Source of the DNA: Prochlorococcus sp. AG-424-E18 | GTDB taxonomy: Bacteria; Cyanobacteriota; Cyanobacteriia; PCC-6307; Cyanobiaceae | Assembly (NCBI GenBank): GCA_003210155.1 | Contig: QCNC01000003.1 | Span: 119,919 to 183,918 of the forward strand | DNA length: 64,000 nucleotides | Reading direction: 5' to 3' | Part shown: piece after piece, positions 46,665-56,443 of the stretch | Numbering within the stretch: position 1 is the stretch's first letter | Layout of the letters: each line of letters opens with the position of its first letter | The notes under the pieces: model-generated | Databases searched by the model: none | What the model saw: the letters and a program-made list of their open reading frames with translations, nothing else | What the model was told of the DNA's origin: nothing | Translations under genes and position numbers: made by a program

Positions 46665-47534
46665 ATGGTTTTCAGATTAAAAAAAGGGGATTTAATAGAT
46701 ATTTTAGCTCCAGGCTCCTTTATTGATGAAGACGAAAACTTTCAAAAAGGCATAGAAATCTTAAAAAACTGGGGTTTGGAAATTAATGAAAATAATTCTC
46801 TATCAAAAAAATTTGGTTATTTTGCAGGCGATGATCTAACTAGATTTGAAGAACTTGAAAAAGCACAAAATAGTAAGCTAATCATTTTTGCAAAAGGAGG
46901 CTGGGGTTCAGCAAGACTTTTAGAAAAAGAACCTTCTTGGCAGCATGGTTTAATGCTTGGATTCTCAGATACATGTTCTTTATTACTATCTAAATATTCT
47001 CAAGGATTTATAGGTTCTATCCATGGCCCCATGGTTACAAGCCTTTTCAAAGAACCAGAGTGGAGTCTTGAGAGATTAAGAAATTTACTTTTTGAAGGAT
47101 ATGTTGAGGACATAATAGGAATCCCTCTAAGAGGTGGGAAAGCTAAAGGAGAGATAATAGTTTCTAACTTAACTATTGCTACTTTTTTAATTGGTACTAA
47201 TCACTTTCCAGATTGTAAAGGGAAAATAATAATTTTTGAAGACATTAATGAAGATATTTATAAAATTGATCGCATGTTGACTTACCTTAGGATGACTAAA
47301 ACAATTTCTGAAATTGCGGGTATTGGATTCGGAAGTTTTTCTAATGATTCCTGCGACCTTGAATTGAAAGATTTACTAAAAAACTGCATTATTGAAAGAC
47401 TTCAAGAGTTCGATTTTCCTATTCTTTTTGATCTCCCAATAGGCCACATATCAGGGAATGCATGCATCCCGTTAGGGTATGAAGCAACCTTAAATGGTGA
47501 CAACGGCATTCTTAGTATCGATAAACCTTTTTAA
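46665..47534 (+). CDS. ldcA: LD-carboxypeptidase (peptidase S66)
   Basis: Trims the terminal D-Ala from murein tetrapeptides during wall recycling. The 289-residue protein has the S66 core: FAKGGWGSARLL near 74, the nucleophile Ser in LGFSDTCSLL near 105, SIHGPMVTSL near 124, a catalytic Glu in FEDINEDIYKIDRML near 195 and His in LPIGHISGNACIPLG near 265. It starts 9 bp after ubiA. Its stop abuts the ispD stop on the other strand. Confidence 0.9.
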   Translation: MVFRLKKGDLIDILAPGSFIDEDENFQKGIEILKNWGLEINENNSLSKKFGYFAGDDLTRFEELEKAQNSKLIIFAKGGWGSARLLEKEPSWQHGLMLGFSDTCSLLLSKYSQGFIGSIHGPMVTSLFKEPEWSLERLRNLLFEGYVEDIIGIPLRGGKAKGEIIVSNLTIATFLIGTNHFPDCKGKIIIFEDINEDIYKIDRMLTYLRMTKTISEIAGIGFGSFSNDSCDLELKDLLKNCIIERLQEFDFPILFDLPIGHISGNACIPLGYEATLNGDNGILSIDKPF

Positions 47535-48206
47535 CTAGGAGTTCTTCACAAAAAGTTTTGCTATTTTCAAATCTATAGGGGATGTAATTTTTATATTTGA
47601 ATAAGTTCCTTCAATAATCTTCACTTTCCAATTAAGCATTTCGAATAGAGAAGCATCATCTGTGACTTTCCAGTTTTTATCAATTGCCATCTTATGAGCT
47701 TTTTTTAATCTATCTACTAAAAAGCCCTGAGGAGTTTGCGCTGCCCATAAATAATTTCTGTCTGGTGTTTCTTTGATAAAACCTTCATTATCAACAATCT
47801 TTATAGTGTCTGTTACCTTAGTAGCTAAAATTACAGCTTCATTTTCATCTAATTGCTTGGCACAAAGGTCTATCAATTCAGGATTAATTAGACATCTAGC
47901 GCCATCATGTATTAAAACTTTTTCAGCATCTTTTGGTAACGCTTTTAAACCATTAAAAACTGACTTTTGTCTGGTGTCACCACCATTAATCCAATGAACA
48001 TTATGGGCAAAATCCTTAGCTGAATTTAGTAATAAGTTTTTATCTTTCGGTTGCCCAATTATTCCAACCCAGTTTGTTGAGCTTGCAGAAAATACAGATT
48101 TAAGTGTCCAATAAATCAAAGACTCTCCCTCTAAATCAATAAGTAATTTATTTTTTCCAGCTTTCATTCTGCTACCACTTCCTGCAGCTGGTATTAAAAA
48201 GTGCAC
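47535..48206 (-). CDS. ispD: 2-C-methyl-D-erythritol 4-phosphate cytidylyltransferase
   Basis: Third enzyme of the MEP pathway to isoprenoids (carotenoids, phytol, plastoquinone side chain). The 223-residue protein has the nucleotide-binding opening PAAGSGSRMKAGKNKLL near 6, LIHDGARCLI near 98, ATKVTDTIK near 130 and WAAQTPQGF near 153, all diagnostic. Its start is 92 bp from fabG, with which it diverges. Confidence 0.96.
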   Translation of the reverse strand: MHFLIPAAGSGSRMKAGKNKLLIDLEGESLIYWTLKSVFSASSTNWVGIIGQPKDKNLLLNSAKDFAHNVHWINGGDTRQKSVFNGLKALPKDAEKVLIHDGARCLINPELIDLCAKQLDENEAVILATKVTDTIKIVDNEGFIKETPDRNYLWAAQTPQGFLVDRLKKAHKMAIDKNWKVTDDASLFEMLNWKVKIIEGTYSNIKITSPIDLKIAKLFVKNS

Positions 48207-48298
48207 AATAGAAGGACTTAATATTTTCTAGACAATTATAAATAAAAGCAATATCTTTACACAAATAGTACTACGATTGAAAATTATAAAATTTCATA

Positions 48299-49048
48299 AT
48301 GTCCAATACAGATTCATTATCAGGCAAAGTTGCTTTAATCACTGGAGCTAGCAGAGGAATTGGTAAAGAAATTGCTTTAGAACTAAGCCGCTTAGGAGCA
48401 GAAGTTTTTATTAATTACTCTTCTTCTGATGAAAAAGCTGAAGAAGTTGTAAATTCAATAAAAAATTCGGGAGGTAAAGCTCATAAATTAAAATTTGATG
48501 TATCAAAAGAGGATTCTGTCAGTTCAGCTTTTGAAGAAATCATAAAAATTAATGGTTCCATTGATATTCTTATTAACAATGCTGGTATTACTAGAGATGG
48601 ACTATTGATGAGAATGAAATCGGAACAGTGGGATGATGTATTAAATACAAACTTAAAAGGGGTTTTTCTTTGTACAAAATATGCTTCAAAATTTATGATG
48701 AAAAAAAGAAGTGGTAGTATCGTCAATATTTCATCTGTTGTTGGAATAATTGGTAATCCCGGTCAAGCAAATTATTCTGCAGCTAAAGCTGGAGTTATTG
48801 GATTCACCAAAACTTGTGCTAAAGAATTTGCTTCAAGAGGTATAAACGTAAATGCAATAGCTCCAGGCTTTATAGAAACAGAAATGACTGAAAAACTTAA
48901 TACTGAAGAGATACTTAAAGTTATCCCTTTAGGGAAATTAGGAAGTTGTACTCAAATTGCAAACTTAGTGTCGTTCTTAGTTTCAAGTGATGCAGGAAGT
49001 TACATTACAGGCCATACAATCAGTATAGACGGGGGGATGAGTATTTAG
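48299..49048 (+). CDS. fabG: 3-Oxoacyl-[acyl-carrier-protein] reductase
   Basis: Reduces 3-oxoacyl-ACP in fatty-acid elongation with NADPH. The 249-residue SDR has ITGASRGIGKEIA near 14, NNAGITRDGLLMRM near 90, the catalytic Ser in NISSVVG and the Tyr-Lys pair in NYSAAKAG near 155, and ends GHTISIDGGMSI, as FabG does. It is read convergently with a small membrane-protein gene whose stop abuts its own. Confidence 0.96.
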   Translation: MSNTDSLSGKVALITGASRGIGKEIALELSRLGAEVFINYSSSDEKAEEVVNSIKNSGGKAHKLKFDVSKEDSVSSAFEEIIKINGSIDILINNAGITRDGLLMRMKSEQWDDVLNTNLKGVFLCTKYASKFMMKKRSGSIVNISSVVGIIGNPGQANYSAAKAGVIGFTKTCAKEFASRGINVNAIAPGFIETEMTEKLNTEEILKVIPLGKLGSCTQIANLVSFLVSSDAGSYITGHTISIDGGMSI

Positions 49049-49228
49049 TTATGTACTTTCATAAGGCTGGCCCAATTCATCTCTCAACCTTCTAATTTTT
49101 TGTAAAAGTTTTAGCCTTCGACTTCTAGCAGTTAATGTTAAGAAAAATCTTAAAGGAAAGTATATTAGTGTCATAGCAATCGCGAGGATTGCGGTTAGAG
49201 TAAAAATAAGATTATTTGTTTCTTCCAT
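49049..49228 (-). CDS. Small membrane protein, 59 residues
   Basis: The frame from ATG 49228 reads MEETNNLIFTLTAILAIAMT, with a hydrophobic helix to about residue 32 (LIYFPLRFFLTL), then a strongly basic helix (ARSRRLKLLQKIRRLRDEL) and the end GQPYEST. The positive-inside rule puts the tail in the cytoplasm. I recognise no function. Its stop abuts the fabG stop with no spacer, and its codon use fits its neighbours, which supports a real gene. Confidence 0.65.
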   Translation of the reverse strand: MEETNNLIFTLTAILAIAMTLIYFPLRFFLTLTARSRRLKLLQKIRRLRDELGQPYEST

Positions 49229-49359
49229 AACTTAAAGATACTCTTATTTGAGTTAATTTGTATGTCCTATTAAAAGAAATTCGGCTTTCCCCACTTAATT
49301 AAATATCCCTTAAAAATGATTCTATGGGAGATTAGAATAAGACAAGAGATTGAGCAAAC

Positions 49360-51081
49360 ATGACTAAACAGTTAAGTTTTTCTAATGAATCAAGAGAAGC
49401 GCTAGAAAAAGGTGTTAATTTCGTAGCTAATGCGGTTAAGGTTACTATTGGGCCGAAGGCAAAAAACGTTGTAATAGAAAAGAAATTTGGTTCGCCAGAT
49501 ATAGTAAGAGATGGATCTACAGTTGCTAAAGAGATCGAGATTGAAAACCCTATTTCTAATCTAGGTGCGAAATTAATAGAACAAGTTGCATCCAAGACAA
49601 AAGAGAGTGCTGGTGATGGAACAACAACAGCAACCATTTTGGCTCAGAAGATGGTTCAGGAGGGATTAAAAAATATTGCTTCTGGCGCCAACCCTATGGA
49701 GTTAAAAAAAGGTATGGAGGCTGGCCTAGCTTTTGTCTTAGAAAAATTAAGTTCCAAAAGTATTTCATTAAATGGTTCTGATATCCAAAAAGTTGCAACA
49801 GTTAGTGCTGGAGGTGATGAAGAAATTGGATCTATAATTTCGAAAGCAATGGATATTGTTACTTCAGATGGTGTAATAACTGTCGAAGAATCTCAATCAC
49901 TAGAAACAGAATTAGATATAACTGAAGGTATGTCTTTTGATAGAGGTTATAGTTCTCCATATTTCGTAACAGACCAAGAAAGACAAGTTTGTGAACTTGA
50001 AAATCCTAAAATATTAATAACTGATCAAAAAGTCTCAACTTTAGTTGATCTAGTTCCAATACTTGAAGAAATTCAGAAGTCAAGCTCACCTTTTCTAATT
50101 CTTGCTGAAGATATCGAAGGAGAGGCTTTAACCACTCTGGTTTTGAATAAGAATAGTGGGGTTTTAAATGTAGCTTCCGTAAGAGCTCCGTTATTTGGTG
50201 AGAGAAGAAAAGCTGCCCTTGAAGATATTGCAATTCTTACAGGGGCTAAGTTAATTAGCGAAGATAAATCGATGACACTTGATAAAGTATCGATTAATGA
50301 TTTAGGCAAAGCAAAAAAAATAACTATCACAAAGGATAAAACTACAATTGTTGCCTTCGAAGACACTAAAGATTTAGTTAAAGCTCGAGTAGAGAAATTA
50401 AAGAGAGAAGTTAACATAACTGAATCTGAGTATGATCAGGATAAAATCAATGAAAGGATAGCCAAACTAGCCGGAGGAGTAGCTCTTATCAAAGTAGGAG
50501 CTGCTACAGAAACAGAGATGAAGTATAAAAAGTTGAGAATCGAAGATTCCCTTAATGCTACGAAAGCTGCTATTGAAGAGGGTGTTGTTTCTGGAGGAGG
50601 ACAAACTTTAATTGAAATATCAGATGACCTTTTAAAATTAAGTGAAACATCTTCAGATGATTTAAGAACGGGGATAAATATAGTTAAAGAAGCCCTTTTG
50701 GAACCTACCAAACAAATAGCAAAAAATGCTGGTTTTAATGGTGATGTAGTTGTCGCTGAAATTCAAAGGCTTAACAAAGGCTTTAATGCTAATTCAGGAC
50801 AATATGAGGATTTAAAAGATTCAGGAATATTAGATCCAACCAAAGTAATAAGATTAGCTCTTCAAGATTCAGTATCTATTGCGGCTATGCTCCTCACAAC
50901 AGAAGTTGCGATGGCCGACATCCCAGAACCTGAAGCCGCAGTCCCCGGAGGACCAGGTGGAGATCCAATGGGAGGAATGGGTGGCATGGGAATGCCAGGA
51001 ATGGGTGGCATGGGAATGCCAGGAATGGGTGGCATGGGAATGCCAGGAATGGGTGGCATGGGAATGCCAGGTATGATGTAA
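49360..51081 (+). CDS. groEL: Chaperonin GroEL, copy without groES
   Basis: A 60-kDa chaperonin of 573 residues. The ATP-binding blocks [17 protein letters not shown] and [12 protein letters not shown], the intermediate domain [11 protein letters not shown] and the C-terminal ATTE-like [14 protein letters not shown] are present. The tail has four MGGMGMPG repeats (residues 540-571) instead of the short GGM tail. No groES precedes it and no CIRCE operator is visible, so this is probably the second GroEL found in many cyanobacteria, under different control from the groESL operon. Confidence 0.92.
   Translation: MTKQLSFSNESREALEKGVNFVANAVKVTIGPKAKNVVIEKKFGSPDIVRDGSTVAKEIEIENPISNLGAKLIEQVASKTKESAGDGTTTATILAQKMVQEGLKNIASGANPMELKKGMEAGLAFVLEKLSSKSISLNGSDIQKVATVSAGGDEEIGSIISKAMDIVTSDGVITVEESQSLETELDITEGMSFDRGYSSPYFVTDQERQVCELENPKILITDQKVSTLVDLVPILEEIQKSSSPFLILAEDIEGEALTTLVLNKNSGVLNVASVRAPLFGERRKAALEDIAILTGAKLISEDKSMTLDKVSINDLGKAKKITITKDKTTIVAFEDTKDLVKARVEKLKREVNITESEYDQDKINERIAKLAGGVALIKVGAATETEMKYKKLRIEDSLNATKAAIEEGVVSGGGQTLIEISDDLLKLSETSSDDLRTGINIVKEALLEPTKQIAKNAGFNGDVVVAEIQRLNKGFNANSGQYEDLKDSGILDPTKVIRLALQDSVSIAAMLLTTEVAMADIPEPEAAVPGGPGGDPMGGMGGMGMPGMGGMGMPGMGGMGMPGMGGMGMPGMM
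50977..51072 (+). repeat. Four tandem 24-bp repeats in the groEL tail
   Basis: Exact 24-bp units start at 50977, 51001, 51025 and 51049. Only the last base of the fourth differs (GGA to GGT). Each codes for Met-Gly-Gly-Met-Gly-Met-Pro-Gly. Near identity at synonymous sites shows recent expansion. Confidence 0.97.
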
Positions 51082-51084
51082 AAG

Positions 51085-51516
51085 CTAACTAGCTTTTTTA
51101 TCGTTGTTAATCCACTTTCTTAAATTTTTAATATAAGGTAGGGGTAATTTTGGGGTTTCAGTAAATTGATTTATTTTATTAGAATTTTGATTTTTGCTAG
51201 ATATTTCATTGCTTCTTGAAGTTTCCAGGCCGTCTAATTCCATCTTTGTTTCTTCAATATTTTCAAAAGTTTTTGATAATTCAAGCTTAATTTGTTCTTG
51301 ATTTTCTTCATGCACTTCATCAATTAAAGAGATCTGTTCTTGATTTTCTTCTTCACCCTGATTTTGTTTTTGTAGTGAACTATGGACTAATAAATCATTT
51401 AATGAATCAATCCCAAATCTATGGACCCACTTAAGAACAACATTTTCTTTAAGCAAAAAATTATTTTCTAAAGAAGCTTGTTTAAAAACTTCTATTAAAT
51501 GATTTTTTAAAAGCAT
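51085..51516 (-). CDS. Hypothetical protein with acidic Gln/Glu-rich middle
   Basis: A 143-residue soluble protein in three parts. A helical N-terminal domain (about 1-50, VLKWVHRFGIDSLNDLLVHS) comes first. A low-complexity Glu/Gln/Asn middle follows, with two near-copies of ENQEQI. A C-terminal motif, LPLPYIKNLRKWI, closes it. The closing motif suggests a docking peptide. No function is recognised. It stops 3 bp after groEL on the other strand and lies 7 bp downstream of the ABC-2 permease gene. Confidence 0.65.
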   Translation of the reverse strand: MLLKNHLIEVFKQASLENNFLLKENVVLKWVHRFGIDSLNDLLVHSSLQKQNQGEEENQEQISLIDEVHEENQEQIKLELSKTFENIEETKMELDGLETSRSNEISSKNQNSNKINQFTETPKLPLPYIKNLRKWINNDKKAS

Positions 51517-51523
51517 AAAATTT

Positions 51524-52348
51524 CTAATTTAACTTTCTATTTAACAGAGGCCTTATGATAATCAAGGAAAAAACTGTTAAAGAAAATAAAATCGAGATAC
51601 AACTCTTACAAGTTAAATCACCATATGGGGCATGTAAAGCCACTAATTCTAAATCCATAGTTTGTGTATAGGCAGTCCTAATAGGTTCAATAGCAAAAGT
51701 TAATGGATTTAATGAAGCTAACCAGCCCAGCCAATTTGGCATAAAAGAGATTGGAGCTAAAGCAGTACTCGCAAATAAAAGAGGTAAATTTATTACGAAA
51801 ATAAGAGCGATTAATTCAATATGTCCCGGCAAAACAAACGCTAAACATAAACTTATTGATGTCACAAAAAGAACTAATAAAATTAGTGTTGTAAATACAA
51901 TTCCTAAACCATATAGATTAGGCCATCCATAACCCAAAATGTATGAAACAATCATTATTACAATACTCTGAAGAAAGCTCAAGATTGTTATGTAAAAGAA
52001 AGAAGATAAAACTATGGATAATCTACTGGTTAAAGGAGCCACAAGTAATCTATTAAGAAATCCAAACTCTCTATCAAACATTAAAGGAAGACCAGAGTTT
52101 AGGGCTCCGCTAAAAGCAGTAAAAACAATAAGTCCTGCTCCTAAAAAATTCCCATAAGAATCAACTCCTGGTAAAAAACCTTCAGGAGCTTTAGAAAATA
52201 ATGCCCCAAATAAAAAAAGCCAAATTATTGGTTGTAATATTCCTGCTAAAAGAGTTGATGGTCTCCTTTTTAATTGAATAAATAATCTCTTTGTTAAGGC
52301 AAATGTTTCTTGATATAAAAAAAATAAATTATACTGTTGTAATTCCAT
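51524..52348 (-). CDS. ABC-2 type exporter permease
   Basis: A 274-residue membrane protein with six hydrophobic segments in the ABC-2 pattern (QPIIWLFLFGALFSKAPEG near 38, FDREFGFLNRLLVAPLTSR near 90, LGWLASLNPLTFAIEPIR near 210). It pairs with the ATPase encoded 48 bp upstream. Relatives export drugs, lipids or polysaccharides; the cargo is unknown here. Confidence 0.88.
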   Translation of the reverse strand: MELQQYNLFFLYQETFALTKRLFIQLKRRPSTLLAGILQPIIWLFLFGALFSKAPEGFLPGVDSYGNFLGAGLIVFTAFSGALNSGLPLMFDREFGFLNRLLVAPLTSRLSIVLSSFFYITILSFLQSIVIMIVSYILGYGWPNLYGLGIVFTTLILLVLFVTSISLCLAFVLPGHIELIALIFVINLPLLFASTALAPISFMPNWLGWLASLNPLTFAIEPIRTAYTQTMDLELVALHAPYGDLTCKSCISILFSLTVFSLIIIRPLLNRKLN

Positions 52349-52396
52349 AATTAGCAGTAATTACTATTCATTATAGTTAGTTAACCAAATTTTTTT

Positions 52397-53416
52397 TTAT
52401 CGCATGGATTGCTTTGATTCTTTTTTTAGGTCTCTTTTCCCTGCCATAGAAATTTCAGCATCTAATAATGTTTTCCCAGTTGCCTGAAGATAGACATCAT
52501 CCAAGCTTGGCTGACTTTGGGTAAGAGAAAAAATTTCAAACTTTGAGAAGGCCAATTCCACTTTTAGCTTCGTAAGTAAATCTTTTCCCTTATCTGCTAC
52601 AAAATTTATCGAGAAACCTTGAGCTTCATTTATGATAATCTGACTAATTCCATCTATTGAAGATAAAATTTGACATATATTTTTTGCTTCTTCCTGATTA
52701 CTAAATTCTCTTACTTTCAAAGTTACTCTATCTCCTCCTAATTTATTTTTGAGCTCTGCAGGGGTCCCTTTTGCTATAACTCTTCCATCATCAATTATCA
52801 CTAATCTATCAGCCAATTTATCTATTTCATCAAGATAGTGACTACTTAAAATAATGGTCATTCCATTATTTTTCAAATCTTTCAAAAGTTGCCATATAAT
52901 ATTCCTACTTTCAATATCTAAACCAACTGTAGGTTCATCCAAAATTAATACTTGGGGTAAATGTAAAAGTCCAGCTGCCAGATCTATTCTTCTTTTCATT
53001 CCCCCTGAATAAGTTCCGCACTTACGATCAATCCAATCATTCATAACTAATTGATCTATTAATTTATTTATCCTTTCAAATTTTTTATTTTTGTTGATGT
53101 GATATAAATCTGATTGAAAATCCAAAAGCTCTCGTCCAGTTAATATTTTATCAAGTGCAATGTCTTGGGCAACATAACCAATTAATTCTCTAATTTTCCT
53201 TGAATTTTTTATCAGATTAATATTATTTATAAAAACTTCTCCACTATCAGGCTCTATTAAAGTAGCGAGTATTTTTATTAGTGTTGATTTGCCAGCACCA
53301 TTTGGACCTAGTATTCCGAATAATGTGCCAGCTTCAATTTCCATCGATAAATTTTTTAATGCATTGATATCTGAATAAGATTTTGAGAGCCCTTTAACTT
53401 TTATATAATTCATCAA
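52397..53416 (-). CDS. ABC exporter ATPase (DrrA type)
   Basis: A 339-residue ATPase with Walker A GPNGAGKST near 37, Q-loop VAQDIALDK, signature YSGGMKRRIDLAAG near 137 and Walker B LILDEPTVGLD near 157. The C-terminal part after about 230 is the extension typical of DrrA/NodI-type exporters. It ends in a charged tail (KRDLKKESKQSMR). It lies 36 bp downstream of ctaB on the same strand, so ctaA-ctaB and the ABC pair are likely one operon. Confidence 0.92.
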   Translation of the reverse strand: MMNYIKVKGLSKSYSDINALKNLSMEIEAGTLFGILGPNGAGKSTLIKILATLIEPDSGEVFINNINLIKNSRKIRELIGYVAQDIALDKILTGRELLDFQSDLYHINKNKKFERINKLIDQLVMNDWIDRKCGTYSGGMKRRIDLAAGLLHLPQVLILDEPTVGLDIESRNIIWQLLKDLKNNGMTIILSSHYLDEIDKLADRLVIIDDGRVIAKGTPAELKNKLGGDRVTLKVREFSNQEEAKNICQILSSIDGISQIIINEAQGFSINFVADKGKDLLTKLKVELAFSKFEIFSLTQSQPSLDDVYLQATGKTLLDAEISMAGKRDLKKESKQSMR

Positions 53417-53452
53417 ACTTACTATTTACTTAAAAAACATTTTACATCTAAT

Positions 53453-54454
53453 TTAATTACTAAGCAGGGATACTATAGATAAAAATATTTGCATAGATTG
53501 CTGCTCAAATTCTACGGATAGTTGGGTTCTGGAAATTAATAACAAAAGACAAATACCAAACATGTAAAGAATAGACCACCTAAAAAGAGACTTGGCTCTT
53601 GAAAGATCATCAGGAGATTTTTTTAATTCATTTATTAGTTGCAAAAGTCTTCCATTAAATGGCAATAACATAATTCCATATAAAAGACCCCCTTCAGGTA
53701 AAGCAAAGACTCCCATAATACTCATTAAAACTGTTGCCCATCCGTAACGAGAAATCGCTTTAGCAGTAAAAACAGATCCTTTAACAGAAGGGAGCATAGG
53801 AATACCAACAGATGCGTAATCATCCTTCAACAAAATTGCAAGTGCCCAAAAATGAGCTGGAGTCCATAAAATTACTAAACCAAACAACCACCAACCACTA
53901 AGACCTACATGCCCTGTGGCGGCAGACGCTCCAACTAAGGGTGGTATCGCACCAGCGACTCCTCCGAAAACAATGTTTTTAGTTGTGCGAGGTTTCAAAA
54001 TAACTGTATATAAAATTACGTAGCTAAATAAACCAAGAAGAGTTAAACCCGCAGCCAAATAATTTACACCACTTACTAAAAGCATCGATGCTGCCAAAGT
54101 ACATGATACGGCGGCTAAAAATACAGTCTCAGATGATAACTTTCCTGCTGGCAAGGCTCTTTTGCTAGTTCTTGTCATCCTCTTATCTAATTCCATTTCC
54201 CACAAACAATTAAGAGCTCCGGCTGCTGCTGCTGCCAAAGCGCCTCCCCCTAAAGTACAGATAAGTTTTGGTGAAGACAAAGGCCATTCTTCTGTTAAAG
54301 CCATTCCTCCCAAAGTTGTGGCCAGTAAAAGTGGAATTAATCTAGGTTTTGCTACTTCAAGCCAGGGCGGCAAAGTTAATCTTTTTCTTGAAGGTACAAC
54401 TTCATCCCTAATTGAAGATTTATAGTTCAAGTTTTCTAAGTTACTACTATTCAT
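53453..54454 (-). CDS. ctaB: Protoheme IX farnesyltransferase (heme O synthase)
   Basis: Adds a farnesyl group to protoheme to make heme O for cytochrome oxidase. The 333-residue UbiA-fold protein has about nine membrane segments and the Asp-rich motif [20 protein letters not shown] near 83, with a second loop ([20 protein letters not shown]) near 197. It overlaps the end of ctaA by 4 bp. Confidence 0.95.
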   Translation of the reverse strand: MNSSNLENLNYKSSIRDEVVPSRKRLTLPPWLEVAKPRLIPLLLATTLGGMALTEEWPLSSPKLICTLGGGALAAAAAGALNCLWEMELDKRMTRTSKRALPAGKLSSETVFLAAVSCTLAASMLLVSGVNYLAAGLTLLGLFSYVILYTVILKPRTTKNIVFGGVAGAIPPLVGASAATGHVGLSGWWLFGLVILWTPAHFWALAILLKDDYASVGIPMLPSVKGSVFTAKAISRYGWATVLMSIMGVFALPEGGLLYGIMLLPFNGRLLQLINELKKSPDDLSRAKSLFRWSILYMFGICLLLLISRTQLSVEFEQQSMQIFLSIVSLLSN

Positions 54455-55425
54455 GAGTTGATACCGACCGTTTGGGGATTAAGGGAGTGGTTTGGACCTT
54501 TTTTGGTAAAAGGATTTCTAAAAATTAATGTTGTCAATATCGCAATAAATAAAGAGGCGTTAAGTTGATGACCGATAATAACAATAGGTTCATTTAAATT
54601 TGTTTTAAGACTTAAAACACCCAAAATAATTTGGGAAAACAAGAGAAAAATAAGTGTTGTGAGATATTTCCAATTTTCATCAAGCAAACTTCTCTTATAA
54701 ATTGCAATAGCAATAATCAATAAAATTGAGAAAGCAATTGGAAAAGCAAATAATTTATGTGTATTTAGAATTAGACATTGTTTATTAAAAGATAAGCAAA
54801 TATGCGCTGACCAGGTTGATGAAAGCCTTACGCCAATAAAAGATTGAATCAGGGTAAGTAAAAGAGGAACAAAAAATAATAATCTCCACCAAATTAATGG
54901 CTCTTCAATGTCGTCATTTTCTAAATTTTGATTTATTGAAATTGTTGTAATGAGAAGTAGAAAAGCTATTAAGAGATGGCCAGTGACAGTATATGAATCA
55001 AGCAGGTTTATTACTGTTAAAGCTCCAAAGGATCCTTGGACAATAACGAGAAAAAGTAATAATGAATAAGTTTTAGGTAACCAATTGGGAATTTCATTTT
55101 TCCAAATAATTGAAAGCGCAAATTTAAAAAGAATTAATATTCCAACCAGAAAAGCATCTAGACGATGAAACCACTCTAGAAATACTCTTAGGTTCATATG
55201 TTTAAAAGGCAAAAAAGATCCATAACATAATGGCCAATCTGGACAGGCAAGTCCTGCCTCCATGACTCTCGTAGCACCTCCAATTACGATTAGTGCGATA
55301 AGTGCAAATACACTATGACTTCCCAACCTTTTAAAAATTGTCAGATATTTTGATTTATATAATTGGTTATTAATCAAATGGATAAAACCTATTATTTTGC
55401 ATAATAAATTAGATTCAAAAACCAA
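54451..55425 (-). CDS. ctaA: Heme A synthase
   Basis: Oxidises heme O to heme A in the membrane. The 324-residue protein has eight membrane segments, the [21 protein letters not shown] signature block ([12 protein letters not shown] near 59), an EWFHR His near 84, TGHLL near 153 and GHQLNA near 288 for heme binding. It overlaps ctaB by 4 bp and diverges from coxB across 214 bp that must hold both promoters. Confidence 0.95.
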   Translation of the reverse strand: MVFESNLLCKIIGFIHLINNQLYKSKYLTIFKRLGSHSVFALIALIVIGGATRVMEAGLACPDWPLCYGSFLPFKHMNLRVFLEWFHRLDAFLVGILILFKFALSIIWKNEIPNWLPKTYSLLLFLVIVQGSFGALTVINLLDSYTVTGHLLIAFLLLITTISINQNLENDDIEEPLIWWRLLFFVPLLLTLIQSFIGVRLSSTWSAHICLSFNKQCLILNTHKLFAFPIAFSILLIIAIAIYKRSLLDENWKYLTTLIFLLFSQIILGVLSLKTNLNEPIVIIGHQLNASLFIAILTTLIFRNPFTKKGPNHSLNPQTVGINS

Positions 55426-55639
55426 ACATTAATTAAAAATTAATATGTTTAATTTAAAAAATAATTTACTAATTTAATCTTTTTTCCCTGACAATTAACA
55501 CTAAAAAGTTATTAATAATACGTCTTTTATTTCGTAAATCTTAAGAAGTTGTGAATTTAAATGTTTTTCTTTTAACAAAGGATGCAGGATTAAAAAAATT
55601 GAATATCTTGAGAATATAAATACAAATTTTAAAGGTCAA

Positions 55640-56443
55640 TTGTTAAATAAAAACATTTATTTAATACTAATTATTTCACTTGTTTTTGCTATATCTTTTT
55701 GGATTGGTTTTAATGTAAATTTGCTCCCAACGGAAGCAAGTATTAATGCACCAATTTACGATGAACTTTTTAAAATTCTTTTCATCATTGGATTAATTAT
55801 TTTTATAGGAATGACAATAGCTGTTATTTATAGCTTATTTAGGTTTAGGAAAAGAAATGATCAGATGGGTGATGGTATAGCTTTAGAGGGAAATTTAAGC
55901 TTGGAAATTGTATGGACAATTATTCCTTCAATAATTGTTTTGTTAATAGGTTTATATAGCTACAACATCTACGATCGAATGGGAGGGATGAAAGAACTAA
56001 ATCATAACCACGAAATGATGAGTTCTAATTCTGAAAAAATATGGGCTGGAATAAGTCAAACTTCTGATAATGAAATAGCAATAAATAATTTATCAATTGA
56101 AGTTTCAGCTATGCAATTTGCATTTCTATTCAATTATCCCAAGGGCAATTTCATATCTGGAGAACTTCACGTTCCTGTCGATCAAAAAGTATCGATGAAA
56201 ATGGAATCGAAAGATGTTATTCATGCTTTTTGGGTGCCAGAGTTCAGGATTAAACAGGATATTATTCCTGGGCAGCCTACTATTCTAAATTTCACTCCTA
56301 CAAAAGTAGGAAAATATCCGATAATTTGCGCAGAATTATGCGGCCCATATCATGGAGGAATGAGAGCCTCCATAATTGTTGAAGAAGAATCTGATTATAA
56401 CGAATGGTTTAACAAAAATAAAAAACCTGAGGTAAATTTATGA
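55640..56443 (+). CDS. coxB: Cytochrome c oxidase subunit II
   Basis: Takes electrons from cytochrome c6 or plastocyanin into the oxidase. The 267-residue protein has two membrane helices (about 5-25 and 42-62), then a lumenal/periplasmic cupredoxin domain with the CuA ligands in CAELCGPYHGGM near 232-243 and His in DVIHAFWVPEF near 193. The frame opens with TTG at 55640. Its stop overlaps the coxA start by 4 bp. Confidence 0.95.
   Translation: MLNKNIYLILIISLVFAISFWIGFNVNLLPTEASINAPIYDELFKILFIIGLIIFIGMTIAVIYSLFRFRKRNDQMGDGIALEGNLSLEIVWTIIPSIIVLLIGLYSYNIYDRMGGMKELNHNHEMMSSNSEKIWAGISQTSDNEIAINNLSIEVSAMQFAFLFNYPKGNFISGELHVPVDQKVSMKMESKDVIHAFWVPEFRIKQDIIPGQPTILNFTPTKVGKYPIICAELCGPYHGGMRASIIVEEESDYNEWFNKNKKPEVNL

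Noticed and set aside
49240..49253. ACTC-N6-GAGT near groEL, like a CIRCE operator
   Set aside because: CIRCE needs 9-bp arms and a 9-bp spacer; here only four bases match each side, and it lies over 100 bp from the start.
50862..51059. Minus-strand frame with GIPMPPIP repeats
   Set aside because: It is the complement of the groEL tail repeat in another frame; no independent start or family.
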